A stretch of DNA of 64,000 nt, taken from assembly GCA_910578975.1 (NCBI GenBank), contig CAJTRZ010000006.1, positions 1-64,000 on the forward strand. The letters run 5' to 3'. Below are positions 38,601-46,488 of the stretch, piece after piece. This stretch comes from an uncultured Eubacterium sp. GTDB lineage: Bacteria; Bacillota; Clostridia; Lachnospirales; Lachnospiraceae. Under the pieces are notes generated by a model that was not told the DNA's origin, did no database searches, and saw only the letters and a list, made by a program, of their open reading frames with translations. A program made the position numbers and the translations under genes. Positions within the stretch are counted from its first letter, which is position 1. The number at the start of each line of letters is the position of its first letter.

Positions 38601-40515
38601 CTAATACCTGTGTATAAAATCCTACATTAATAGTATTGATATTATATGCTCCTGGTTTAAATGCAATAGCATATCTATTCTTCGAAAACTCTGATTTTGC
38701 TGCTGGCATCATTTCATCAGAAATTTCCTTGATTTCTTTATTAATTACAGATACATCATCTGTTGGACTATATAAATTAATCGTGTCACCAAATAATTTA
38801 ATATCCAACGAAACAGCCTCTGACTGTTCTGATTCCAAATCATCTGCATTTACAGATACAATTTTATAATAGTAATTATATACAGAATCTTTTACAGTAT
38901 CTTTGTATGAATTTGTATCTGTTGTTCCCACTTTTGTATATTCACTGTACTTACCTGTAGAACGATATACAATATATGATGTAGCATACTGTGCTTCATC
39001 CCACGATACCGTGATATCTTTCTCTGTATACTGAATATCTAATCCTGTTGGTACTGCTGCCATTGGCGAAGTAAGTGTTTTCGCACTGGTTACTGCACTA
39101 AAATCTGACTTTACATCTTCTGCAACAGTCACCGCCTTATAGAAATATGTTTTTCCTGCATCTAAACCTTCATCTTTATACATATTTGATACCTGCTCAG
39201 CAACTTTTATATATTCCCCTTTTTCTGTTTCTGATCTATAAATTTCAAATGCTGTGTATAATCCTGATGAAACATTTAGTTGTAATGTAACAGAATCCAT
39301 CGTTCTCTCTGAAACGCTAACCTCTGCCACTTCCGGTTTTTCACTATAATTTGCCGGAAGGACAAAATTGAACTTCTGCGCATCGCCCACTGTTTTGGAA
39401 TTTGGTTTTAATTTGTTATCATCTGCTGTATCAACGGTAACATAGTTATCTCCATTAGTAGACAAAATTGCGATGGTTCCATCTGGCTGCATTTCTAATT
39501 TAACAATCTCCCAGCCTGCTGTTGCATTGCCGCCTGTCGCAACCATGCCACCAGCCTGTCCCTGTATGGACTGATTGTTATATGGCGAACGAAGTGCCAC
39601 ATATCCTTCAAACCGATTATCCGTTCCAGGCACTGTATAATAAAGTGCTGTATTTGGCAACGCTTCCACATCATCTAATAAACTGATATCTCCGTTTGCT
39701 TTTAATACTTTTGAAGCCTCGTCTATCTGAACCACTTTTCCTGTACTTACAGACACAAGATACATATACTGCGAATGTCTTCTTCCATCTGTCACAACTG
39801 GTGTTTTTGTTGTATCCGACTCTTCTGTTTTTGTTGTTTCAACTGGTTTTGATTCTTCTTGTTTTGATGTAGTTTCCTGATTTACCGAAACTGTTTCTCC
39901 ATCAGAAGTCTTTAAGTCTTTGTCTGTATCTAAAACCGCAGCCTCTAACACCTGCATTCCGTATTGAGATGTCTGTGGATAATAAATTCTTACATATCTT
40001 ACCGCTCCTGACACATTGGATACATCATCAATCGTCATTCTCTCTTCATCTAGTTGTGTATTTTCTGTCGTTGCAACTGTAGTAAAATTTTCACCATCTA
40101 CAGAATACTGCACGCTGTACGTTTTTCCAACTACGGATGCAATTGTCTGATTGACGGTTCCGTACCGATACTGTACTACCACCTTTTCTAAAGTAGATGC
40201 ATCATATGTGTCACCTAAATCAATAGTCGCATAGCTTTCTTCATAATAATTAAATCCTGCTTTTGAAATGGATACATGTATTGCTGCATCCTGTGCGCCT
40301 AACACGCCGTCAGTCAGCCTGGATACCTCCCCCTCTACAGCTGCAGGGTATGCCGCTGCCTCTTTGCCCAGAGCTACATTGTACTCTGTACTTGCAATCA
40401 TTTCTGCTAGAGATACTTCTTCTGCATTCGTCTTAGCATGATATACACTGGCAGATGTAACCACCAATGCAAGACTCAATATGACTGCAACTAATTTTGA
40501 AATTTTCTTTTTCAT
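35608..40515 (-). CDS. Secreted two-enzyme beta-1,3-glucanase (GH55-like plus GH128-like)
   Basis: A 1635-aa exported protein. In order: signal peptide (~1-31); F5/8C domain (~40-200); Thr-rich linker; beta-trefoil-like domain (~245-390); two FnIII domains (~395-482, ~487-575); a GH55-like beta-helix region (~580-1120) with AAPLRRMYVQGKL and DHFWLWRADHGAG; a FIVAR-like helical segment (~1143-1215); a GH128-like TIM barrel (~1220-1477) with likely acid/base Glu1303 in AFNEPDL and nucleophile Glu1397 in WITEIGNVD; a Thr-rich linker; and an extremely Lys-rich FnIII-like C-terminus (~1531-1635). GH55 and GH128 families both act on beta-1,3-glucan, so laminarin, yeast or cereal-type glucan is the inferred substrate. 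The basic tail probably holds the enzyme on the anionic cell wall. The ATG follows AAAGGAGGG. The divergent AraC gene is the likely regulator. Confidence 0.82.
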   Translation of the reverse strand: MKKKISKLVAVILSLALVVTSASVYHAKTNAEEVSLAEMIASTEYNVALGKEAAAYPAAVEGEVSRLTDGVLGAQDAAIHVSISKAGFNYYEESYATIDLGDTYDASTLEKVVVQYRYGTVNQTIASVVGKTYSVQYSVDGENFTTVATTENTQLDEERMTIDDVSNVSGAVRYVRIYYPQTSQYGMQVLEAAVLDTDKDLKTSDGETVSVNQETTSKQEESKPVETTKTEESDTTKTPVVTDGRRHSQYMYLVSVSTGKVVQIDEASKVLKANGDISLLDDVEALPNTALYYTVPGTDNRFEGYVALRSPYNNQSIQGQAGGMVATGGNATAGWEIVKLEMQPDGTIAILSTNGDNYVTVDTADDNKLKPNSKTVGDAQKFNFVLPANYSEKPEVAEVSVSERTMDSVTLQLNVSSGLYTAFEIYRSETEKGEYIKVAEQVSNMYKDEGLDAGKTYFYKAVTVAEDVKSDFSAVTSAKTLTSPMAAVPTGLDIQYTEKDITVSWDEAQYATSYIVYRSTGKYSEYTKVGTTDTNSYKDTVKDSVYNYYYKIVSVNADDLESEQSEAVSLDIKLFGDTINLYSPTDDVSVINKEIKEISDEMMPAAKSEFSKNRYAIAFKPGAYNINTINVGFYTQVLGLGATPLDVSIKGINVDSCGGENTLINFWRGVENLSIMTGKDDAEVKWGTSQAAPLRRMYVQGKLHFDDIGKTASGGYVSDTYTTGQMGSWSQQQFFVRNSSITGGWYDGCWNMVFVGCENAPQTTENWGSATYQSYTNIEKTEIVREKPFLYLDDNGEYQVFVPGVRKNAVGVSWSENNMGEGTSISIDNFYIAKADTDNADTMNKALAEGKSLILTPGLYNIDKPLKVENANTIILGLGLATITCTNADTAIQVADVDGVSIAGIIAEAGEPGSESLIEMGDKDSSADHSNNPSWFSDVYVRVGGYSVGSCEKGIVINSNNVIGDHFWLWRADHGAGAKWDGAKCDTGLEVNGDNVNVYGLFCEHFQKHQTIWNGENGKMYFYQSELPYDVPTQAEWMSNNGTKNGYASYKVADHVQSHEAYGLGVYEVFIYTGEKMNLASAIEVSSGTKVFHACTNHLSGDNTKSGTITHVVNESGGSVGKGITQQGAKVGIDYYPEDASVLKTQLLKTINQYKDTEKGSAEDTVWNMFKQALKKANDVYNNDNADESEISKAQSDLVKAYNEVEKSKNEHTPASVSTKKGVASWWYAANDPNKDVSVLKKVGTSWVYNWGTTKEIAQKAQNSGMEYVPMIWGQWDVNDSKIAELKEGKESGLYKNLLAFNEPDLSDQSNMTVEQALQLWPKLEETGLRLGSPAGAAAEDAWVADFMEKAKEKGYRVDFLTVHVYQDFTHPESVNQLKAALERLYAKYQIPIWITEIGNVDVSTQWWGYQLYEPMSHTNATKYITEMGNMLESLEFVERYSWFVDHSSNISGTEYTRLFDVSTNELTPEGEAYKAIGKADDKPVETTTPDSGETTTPEEITTPNTGGETTKINGETTKMPDGDKVTTKAPVNVKRPARVKIKKVTSPKKRRVKIRLKKVTGATGYKIQISLSKKFKKGKKYKTKTYYTKKLKFIIKKKLKSKKRYYVRVKAYKLVNGKKLYSKKWSKRKKIKVK

Positions 40516-40603
40516 TTGTATGCCCTCCTTTAACTTTTTGTACGTTAATTCTATTCTATAAAAATACTTTTATTTTGTATATTGACATTTCTATTCAATT
40601 TTC

Positions 40604-40632
40604 TTGACCTTTTATGACCTTACTGATATATT
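40604..40632 (+). promoter_or_regulatory. Predicted promoter of the AraC-type regulator gene
   Basis: TTGACC (40604-40609) and TATATT (40627-40632) with a 17-base spacer. Two TGACCTT copies (40605-40611 and 40615-40621), 10 bases apart, overlap the -35 and spacer and could be AraC-type half-sites. The predicted transcription start near 40639 excludes the upstream ATG at 40604. Confidence 0.6.
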
Positions 40633-40666
40633 ATCTTTATCAGAATATAAAAAAAGGATGTCTATC

Positions 40667-41710
40667 ATGAATACAAAAGAATTATTAGAAAATTTAAAAG
40701 AATTTAATGAACACGAATTATTTTATAAAGACTATTATAACGCAAAACAAGGAGAACATTTTCAGGAATATTTAGGAAATTTAGATATCGATTATATAAA
40801 AAAACAATTGCTGATTGTACCGGAAATTAAAGATGGCTTTATGCCTGATTCTATTGGTGATGATGCTTTCTTTTTTAACGATAATGATAAAAACAATGTT
40901 ATATTAAGCAAGCACAACAGATATACTCCTGTCTTTTCCCACCAACACCAGTTTTTTGAACTGGTTTATGTTCTTCGAGGCTCTTGTGAGCAGACAACTG
41001 GTCACAATCATTTTACATTAAACGAAGGGGATCTTTGCCTGATTTCGCCATATACCAAACATTCCATCGGGGTCTTTGACGATAGCCTCGTTATCAATAT
41101 TTTAATACGCCGTAGCACTTTTGAAGATATATTTTACACGACTCTGAAAGACAAGAATAAACTTTCTGCTTTTTTTAACAATTCTTTATACACGAAAAAT
41201 TACAATGCGCATTTAATTATTTCCTCTGGAAAAGATTCTTATATTAAAAATCATATTTTATCAATGTTCATTGAGAATATGGAAAAGAAAAAATACTATG
41301 AAAATATTCTGAATAGTGGTCTGATGATATTACTATCTAAACTTTTACAAAATTATGAGGATACAATACAACTTCCGGAAGAAACACAAAAAAGTTCCGC
41401 TATTTTTTCTGATATCATGTCGTATATTGACGAAAACTATCATGCAGTTTCTCTGAGTGATATTGCAGGTAAATTTCATTTTTCTACTGCATACTGCTCA
41501 AGATTAATTAAGAAACATACAGGAAAATCTTTCACTCAGCTACAGCAGGCAATCCGCTTTCGAAAAGCATGTTTTTTTCTGGAAAATACCAACAAATCTA
41601 TTGCCGAAATCAGTGAACTTGTTGGATTTAATAATGTAGAACACTTCAACCGGCTTTTTAAGAAAATATATCAGACAACACCCGGGCAGTATCGAAAAGA
41701 AAAAAATTAA
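40667..41710 (+). CDS. AraC-family transcriptional regulator
   Basis: A 347-aa regulator with an N-terminal cupin-like sensing domain (HQHQFFELVYVLRGSCEQTTG, residues ~85-165) and a C-terminal pair of helix-turn-helix motifs (SLSDIAGKFHFSTAYCSRLI and SIAEISELVGFNNVEHFNRL followed by TTPGQYR). Such proteins usually activate sugar or polysaccharide genes on binding a small ligand. It is divergent from the glucanase gene and is the only regulator nearby. The ATG at 40667 follows AAAGGATG by 7 bases. The ligand is unknown. Confidence 0.93.
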   Translation: MNTKELLENLKEFNEHELFYKDYYNAKQGEHFQEYLGNLDIDYIKKQLLIVPEIKDGFMPDSIGDDAFFFNDNDKNNVILSKHNRYTPVFSHQHQFFELVYVLRGSCEQTTGHNHFTLNEGDLCLISPYTKHSIGVFDDSLVINILIRRSTFEDIFYTTLKDKNKLSAFFNNSLYTKNYNAHLIISSGKDSYIKNHILSMFIENMEKKKYYENILNSGLMILLSKLLQNYEDTIQLPEETQKSSAIFSDIMSYIDENYHAVSLSDIAGKFHFSTAYCSRLIKKHTGKSFTQLQQAIRFRKACFFLENTNKSIAEISELVGFNNVEHFNRLFKKIYQTTPGQYRKEKN

Positions 41711-41720
41711 TAGAATAAAA

Positions 41721-41749
41721 AAGATGTAACCCAAAATCGGTTACATCTT
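41721..41749. terminator. Bidirectional terminator between araC-type gene and hisA
   Basis: An 11-bp perfect stem AAGATGTAACC/GGTTACATCTT with A/T flanks lies between convergent genes and overlaps the last codons of hisA, serving both. Confidence 0.8.
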
Positions 41750-42508
41750 CTTTACTTCTTCATAGGACAACTCTCCTCCGAACAAGTCTAATGCACTTCC
41801 TATCGTATAATCTATTTTTCCCTGACTGAGTATTTTAAACTTTTCTATATTTTGAAGTGATGCAATCCCTCCTGCATAAGTGATTTTAATTGTAGCAAAA
41901 CCGGCAATTATTTTTATCAGTTCCTCTTCCATACCACTACCAGTTCCCTCCACATCTACACCATGGATTAAAAATTCATCACAATATGCAGACAATTTTT
42001 CCAACAACTCTATTGTAACGGTTTCTTCCGTAAATTTCTGCCATCTGTCAGTAACAACATAATACTGACCTCCCTTTTTTCTACAGCTCAAATCCAGTAC
42101 AATATGCTCTTTTCCTACAGTATCTACTAACTTTTTCAAATTTTTATAATTTATTTTTCCATCTTTAAAAACAAAAGACGTAACAATTACATGAGTTGCT
42201 CCTTCTTGAATCCACTGTAAGGCATTTTCATCATTTATACCACCACCAATTTGCATCCCTCCTGGATATGCATTCAATGCTTCTATTGCCTGCCTCTTTG
42301 TCTCATCAAAATATTCTGAATCCACTGCATTCAGCAAAATAATGTGTCCCCCTGTCAATCTATCTCTTTGATAAAGTTTTGCAAACTCTACTGCACTTCT
42401 CTCCGATACAAAGTTTTCTTTCGCCTGATTTCCCTCATCTCTCAGACTTCCTCCCACTAATTGTTTTACTTTTCCATTATGTATATCAATACATGGTCTA
42501 AATTTCAT
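41741..42508 (-). CDS. hisA: HisA, eukaryote-type ProFAR isomerase
   Basis: A 255-aa TIM-barrel isomerase of histidine synthesis (phosphoribosylformimino-AICAR-P isomerase). The start FRPCIDIHNGKVKQLVGGSL, MQIGGGINDENALQW, VLDLSCRKKGGQYYV and the second phosphate site ITYAGGIASL match the eukaryote-type subfamily, including the characteristic longer insertions, rather than the usual bacterial HisA. It is alone here, with no other his gene in the window. The ATG follows a GGAGCAG SD. Confidence 0.88.
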   Translation of the reverse strand: MKFRPCIDIHNGKVKQLVGGSLRDEGNQAKENFVSERSAVEFAKLYQRDRLTGGHIILLNAVDSEYFDETKRQAIEALNAYPGGMQIGGGINDENALQWIQEGATHVIVTSFVFKDGKINYKNLKKLVDTVGKEHIVLDLSCRKKGGQYYVVTDRWQKFTEETVTIELLEKLSAYCDEFLIHGVDVEGTGSGMEEELIKIIAGFATIKITYAGGIASLQNIEKFKILSQGKIDYTIGSALDLFGGELSYEEVKKM

Positions 42509-42591
42509 CTAACTGCTCCTAAAAACTTTTTTACTATCATATATCATATTTTTATTTTTAGCAAATAATTAAGACTATTCAATAGCTTTTG

Positions 42592-42620
42592 TTGTAATAA
42601 AAAATATATTATTGTATACT
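42592..42620 (+). promoter_or_regulatory. Predicted promoter of the ABC exporter operon
   Basis: TTGTAA (42592-42597) and TATACT (42615-42620) with a 17-base spacer, about 50 bases upstream of the ATPase SD. Confidence 0.55.
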
Positions 42621-42678
42621 AGAAATAATTGTGATCTTTAAGATATCACATCATCATGCAAAGAAAGGACGAAAAAAT

Positions 42679-43437
42679 ATGTTAAACGCTGAAAATCTAA
42701 AAAAAGAATTTGTCCGATATAATTCTAAAAAGAAAAAGGAAAAATTCTTTGCCAATAAAGGCATTTCTTTTACTGCTGATTCAGGAGAAATTCTAGGAAT
42801 TTTAGGACCAAATGGTGCCGGGAAAACCACACTTCTTAGAATGATTGGCGGTATTCTGGAACCAAGTGACGGTTCTATTAATATTGATGGATTAAATTAT
42901 AAAGAAAATGCGATAGAAATCAAAAAAAATATTGCCTATTTATCCGGAAACACAAAAATCTACAACTCGATTTCAACATATGAATTATTAAAAATGTGTT
43001 GTGATTTTTATGATGTTGATAAACATATTATCGAAGAACGAATTACAGAAGTTTCTGAAATTCTAAATATGAAAGACTTTTTGCATCAAAAAATAGAAAG
43101 TTTATCAACAGGACAGACACAAAGAGTTAATATTGCCAGATGTATGATACATAATCCCAAATACTATATTTTAGATGAGGCAACCAGCGGTCTTGATATT
43201 ATTTCCAGTCAGATTATTTTGGACTTTATTAAAGAGGAAAAGAAAAAGGGAAAAACCATCCTGTATTCTACTCATTACATGGAAGAAGCTGAAAACATCT
43301 GCGATAATGTTGTTATGATCAATAAAGGAAATGTTATTAAAACCGGAACTCCGGAACAAATAAAAAGGGATACTGAAACAACTAACTTACGTGACGCGTT
43401 TTTTGCTTTGATTGGAGGTGTTTCTGATGAACAATAA
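42679..43437 (+). CDS. ABC transporter ATP-binding protein (NatA-like)
   Basis: A 252-aa ATPase with Walker A GPNGAGKTTLLR, signature LSTGQTQRVNIARC (SxGQ variant), Walker B YYILDEATSGLD and the switch His in STHYMEEA. The closest recognisable type is NatA, the ATPase of a Na+ exporter in Bacillus, but export of a drug or peptide is equally possible. The ATG at 42679 follows AAAGGACG; 16 upstream codons lack an SD. It overlaps the permease gene by 11 bases. Confidence 0.92.
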   Translation: MLNAENLKKEFVRYNSKKKKEKFFANKGISFTADSGEILGILGPNGAGKTTLLRMIGGILEPSDGSINIDGLNYKENAIEIKKNIAYLSGNTKIYNSISTYELLKMCCDFYDVDKHIIEERITEVSEILNMKDFLHQKIESLSTGQTQRVNIARCMIHNPKYYILDEATSGLDIISSQIILDFIKEEKKKGKTILYSTHYMEEAENICDNVVMINKGNVIKTGTPEQIKRDTETTNLRDAFFALIGGVSDEQ

Positions 43438-44575
43438 AATTAAAAGTATTTTCAAAAAAGAACTTCGGGAAATGTTTCGAGATAAAAAATCTCTTTCTAT
43501 GATGCTTTTGATTCCGATTATGATTCCTTTAATGGTTTTAGGTATGTCCGCTTTGTTTAATGCACAAATGAATACACCTGTATCAGAATACAATCGTATC
43601 GGTTTTAACTATGAGATGAGTAGCGCAGAAAAAGAACTGGCATCAAACATGGATATTCAGGTAATTAGCGGAAGCACAAAAGAACTGAAAACAAAATATG
43701 ATCAAGATGAACTTGATTTGTATGTTACAAAAGAAGGAAGTACTTACACAATCAATGGTGAGGATAACCAAACAACATCCATGGCATCCTCTCTTGTAAA
43801 TTCCTACTTTACAGCATATAAGGAATATTTACAAAATAGTTATTTAACAGAAAACAAGATTTCGCCAAACGATGTAATCAATATTATTTCTGTAAAAGAA
43901 AATATATCTACTGCACAAAATTTCTTTGGCAGCTACATTACAAACTACGCATTTTTATTTATTATTATGGCAATTGCAATCTCTGCAATGTATCCTGCTA
44001 CGGATGCAACCGCTGGAGAAAAAGAACGTGGTACACTTGAAACACTTCTTACTTTCCCAATCAAAAGCCGGGACATTATTATAGGAAAATATTTAAGTGT
44101 TACATTTTCATCCATGATAACAGGAATTCTAAGTTTGATTTTAACAGTAATCTCATTATTAGCAGCCAATAACATGTTTGAAATTTACAAAGAGACTGAT
44201 TTAATGCTGTCACCAGTAAGTTTGATATTTGCTACCATTGTAATTATTGCATATTCTTTCCTGATTAGCGGACTAAATATTGCAGTGGCAAGTAAATGTA
44301 AAACATTTAAGGAAGCACAAAGTGCGCTCACTCCTGTGATGTTCATATCATTTTTCCCTGGTATGATTGCATTTTTAATCAACCTAAAGACCAGTGCATT
44401 ACTGTCATTAATACCATTTTTAAACTATACTTTAATATTTACAGATATCACAAATGGCGTGGTAAATTATGCAAACATCTTTCTGATGCTTCTATCTACT
44501 ATTGTAATCATTATTGCTGTACTAGGTGTTATCATTAAACAATACAAATCAGAAAAAATACTTTTTACGAATTAA
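43427..44575 (+). CDS. ABC-2 type permease (NatB-like)
   Basis: A 382-aa membrane protein with one N-terminal membrane segment (~residues 25-45), a large extracellular domain and about five C-terminal segments. The sequence GEKERGTLETLLTFPIKSRDIIIGKYL is the characteristic ABC-2/NatB signature. The ATG at 43427 follows GGAGGTG inside the ATPase gene. It forms a two-gene exporter; the substrate is not evident. Confidence 0.9.
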   Translation: MNNKIKSIFKKELREMFRDKKSLSMMLLIPIMIPLMVLGMSALFNAQMNTPVSEYNRIGFNYEMSSAEKELASNMDIQVISGSTKELKTKYDQDELDLYVTKEGSTYTINGEDNQTTSMASSLVNSYFTAYKEYLQNSYLTENKISPNDVINIISVKENISTAQNFFGSYITNYAFLFIIMAIAISAMYPATDATAGEKERGTLETLLTFPIKSRDIIIGKYLSVTFSSMITGILSLILTVISLLAANNMFEIYKETDLMLSPVSLIFATIVIIAYSFLISGLNIAVASKCKTFKEAQSALTPVMFISFFPGMIAFLINLKTSALLSLIPFLNYTLIFTDITNGVVNYANIFLMLLSTIVIIIAVLGVIIKQYKSEKILFTN

Positions 44576-44606
44576 TATATAAATACTATCTTCTAAAATC
44601 TGTTAC

Positions 44607-44654
44607 AAAGAAGCTGTCGGAAAATAGAGAAATTTATTTTCCGACAGCTTCTTT
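44607..44654 (+). terminator. Terminator after the ABC exporter
   Basis: A perfect 18-bp stem (44607-44624 with 44637-44654; AAAGAAGCTGTCGGAAAA on the left arm) followed by a T-rich stretch ends the exporter operon and probably also serves the convergent metY. Confidence 0.9.
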
Positions 44655-44718
44655 CTTTCATCTTTCAATATTCAAAACTGCTTGTTTTCCAACAGCCTCA
44701 TGTAACAAAATACTCATT

Positions 44719-45993
44719 CTATGCATTTAATGCCTGTTCTAAATCTGCAATAATATCTTCTGCATCTTCTATTCCGACAGAAAATCTGATTAAATCAGGC
44801 TGTACTCCTGCCTCAATCAACTGTTCTTCTGTTAACTGTCTGTGCGTATGACTTGCTGGATGTAATACACATGATCTGGCATCAGCCACATGAGTAACGA
44901 TAGCGACAAATTTTAAGCTGTCCATAAACTTAATGGATGCTTCCCGTCCACCTTTAATACCAAATGTAAGAACACCACATGTTCCATTTGGCATATATTT
45001 CTGTGCTCTCTCATAATATTTATCACCTTTTAATCCCGGATAATTTACCCAGGCAACTTTATCGTTATTTGACAACCACTCTGCCACTTTTAATGCATTC
45101 TCACAATGTCTCGGCATTCTTAGATGAAGTGTTTCCAAGCCAACATTTAAAAGAAAAGCATTCATTGGTGATGGTATGGAACCAAGGTCTCTCATAACCT
45201 GAGCTGTAGCTTTTGTAATATATCCCGCCTTACCAAAGTCCTTCGCATAAATCAAACCATGATATGATTCATCAGGTTCTGTCATTCCCGGAAATTTTTC
45301 CTGGTTTTTCGTCCAGTCAAAATTGCCACTGTCTACAATAGCTCCACCTACTGACATTGCATGACCATCCATATATTTTGTTGTGGAATGTGTAACAATA
45401 TCTACACCAAACTCAAATGGTCTGCAATTAATTGGTGTTGGAAATGTATTATCCACAATCAACGGCACGCCATGTGAATGTGCAGCCTGAGCAAACTTTT
45501 CAAAATCCAATACGACATTCGTCGGATTAGAAACAGACTCTCCAAAAACACATTTTGTATTCGGCTGGAATAATCCATCTAATTCTTCTATTGTTATCTC
45601 TGGATCAACAAAAGTTACATCAACGCCCATCTTTTTCATGGTGACACCAAATAAATTATATGTTCCACCATAAACATTCGATGAACAAATAAAATGATCT
45701 CCTGCCTCGCAAATATTAAATACCGCATAAAAATTTGCTGCCTGACCCGAAGAAGTAAGCATTGCAGCTACTCCCCCCTCTAATTCACAGATTTTTGCTG
45801 CCACAGCATCATTCGTAGGGTTTTGCAGTCTGGTATAAAAATAACCACTATCCTCTAAATCAAACAATCTTCCCATCTGCTCTGATGTATCGTACTTAAA
45901 TGTCGTACTCTGGTATATCGGCAGCACTCTTGGTTCTCCTTTTTTCGGTTTCCAACCTCCCTGTACACAAATTGTTCCTTTATTACTGCTCAT
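44719..45993 (-). CDS. O-acetylhomoserine sulfhydrylase (MetY type)
   Basis: A PLP-dependent Cys/Met metabolism enzyme (424 aa) that makes homocysteine from O-acetylhomoserine and sulfide. The PLP Lys lies in HSTTKYMDGH; other family segments are YTRLQNPTNDAVAAKICELE, TSSGQAANFYA and PASHTHRQLTEEQL. The ATG follows AAAGGAG. No SAM riboswitch or T-box is recognisable in the short upstream region. cysK lies about 0.5 kb upstream, giving a small sulfur-assimilation group. Confidence 0.92.
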   Translation of the reverse strand: MSSNKGTICVQGGWKPKKGEPRVLPIYQSTTFKYDTSEQMGRLFDLEDSGYFYTRLQNPTNDAVAAKICELEGGVAAMLTSSGQAANFYAVFNICEAGDHFICSSNVYGGTYNLFGVTMKKMGVDVTFVDPEITIEELDGLFQPNTKCVFGESVSNPTNVVLDFEKFAQAAHSHGVPLIVDNTFPTPINCRPFEFGVDIVTHSTTKYMDGHAMSVGGAIVDSGNFDWTKNQEKFPGMTEPDESYHGLIYAKDFGKAGYITKATAQVMRDLGSIPSPMNAFLLNVGLETLHLRMPRHCENALKVAEWLSNNDKVAWVNYPGLKGDKYYERAQKYMPNGTCGVLTFGIKGGREASIKFMDSLKFVAIVTHVADARSCVLHPASHTHRQLTEEQLIEAGVQPDLIRFSVGIEDAEDIIADLEQALNA

Positions 45994-46105
45994 AATGTAT
46001 CTCCTTTCTTAATATCTACATTGTTTATTATTCATTTAAATCCTGGATCAAATCTAAATTTTAAGTTATAATGATTCAACCATTAGTTCAAAATTTCTTT
46101 ATTTT

Positions 46106-46309
46106 TTATTCTGGTTTATAATCTTTCAGAAAAATATGACTAACGATACAGCTTATAGCAAACAATATTACAATTACTGCTGTGGATACCAGAAAAAACA
46201 GTTTATTCATAATTGGTATCACGCATACATTAATAAAAAATAATACAAACAAAACTGTATTGATTTTATTACATATCTTTCCGACTTTAATTTTTGTTTC
46301 TTCTGTCAT
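46106..46309 (-). CDS. Small membrane protein, unknown
   Basis: A 67-aa protein with two hydrophobic segments (about residues 15-34 and 37-60) and short charged ends. The ATG follows AAGAGGA, a reasonable SD. I do not recognise the family. It lies between metY and cysK, all on the same strand, directly after element C. Short length makes the call moderate. Confidence 0.55.
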   Translation of the reverse strand: MTEETKIKVGKICNKINTVLFVLFFINVCVIPIMNKLFFLVSTAVIVILFAISCIVSHIFLKDYKPE

Positions 46310-46355
46310 ATTTTTATCCTCTTTTCTTATTTGTAAAACATACCTTGCTTTTCTT

Positions 46356-46487
46356 CCAAGCCTTGCAGCTCGATTCCGCTTCGCTTCTTCTCGCTGTCGG
46401 GCTGCGCCCTATATAAACAAGAAATCACTTCAGTTTACAAGAGCAAGCTTTTGACACTGAATGATTTCTTGTTTATGCATGGCTTGG
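46356..46487 (-). repeat. Composite hairpin element C (3' of cysK)
   Basis: Outer arms CCAAGCCTTG (46356-46365) and CATGGCTTGG (46478-46487) pair at 9 of 10 positions. Inside, in cysK sense: a ~21-bp terminator-like stem (46413-46434 with 46456-46476, one bulge) whose apex is CAAAAG-CTTG-CTCTTG; a hairpin GGGC-GCA-GCCC (46399-46409); and a third module whose ends can pair (46366-46373 with 46389-46396). The third module contains 25 bases identical to the core of the element B repeats (46369-46393). The outer arm begins one base after the cysK stop codon. Confidence 0.85.
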
Positions 46488-46488
46488 C

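Noticed and set aside
40604..40666. Upstream ATG of the AraC-type gene
   Set aside because: It lies on the predicted -35 box and has no SD; the ATG at 40667 has one.
44577..44718. Further composite element after the ABC exporter
   Set aside because: It is a single simple perfect hairpin without outer arms or a CUUG cap, so an ordinary terminator.
45994..46105. SAM riboswitch ahead of metY
   Set aside because: The gap is short and A/T-rich with no recognisable S-box core or terminator.
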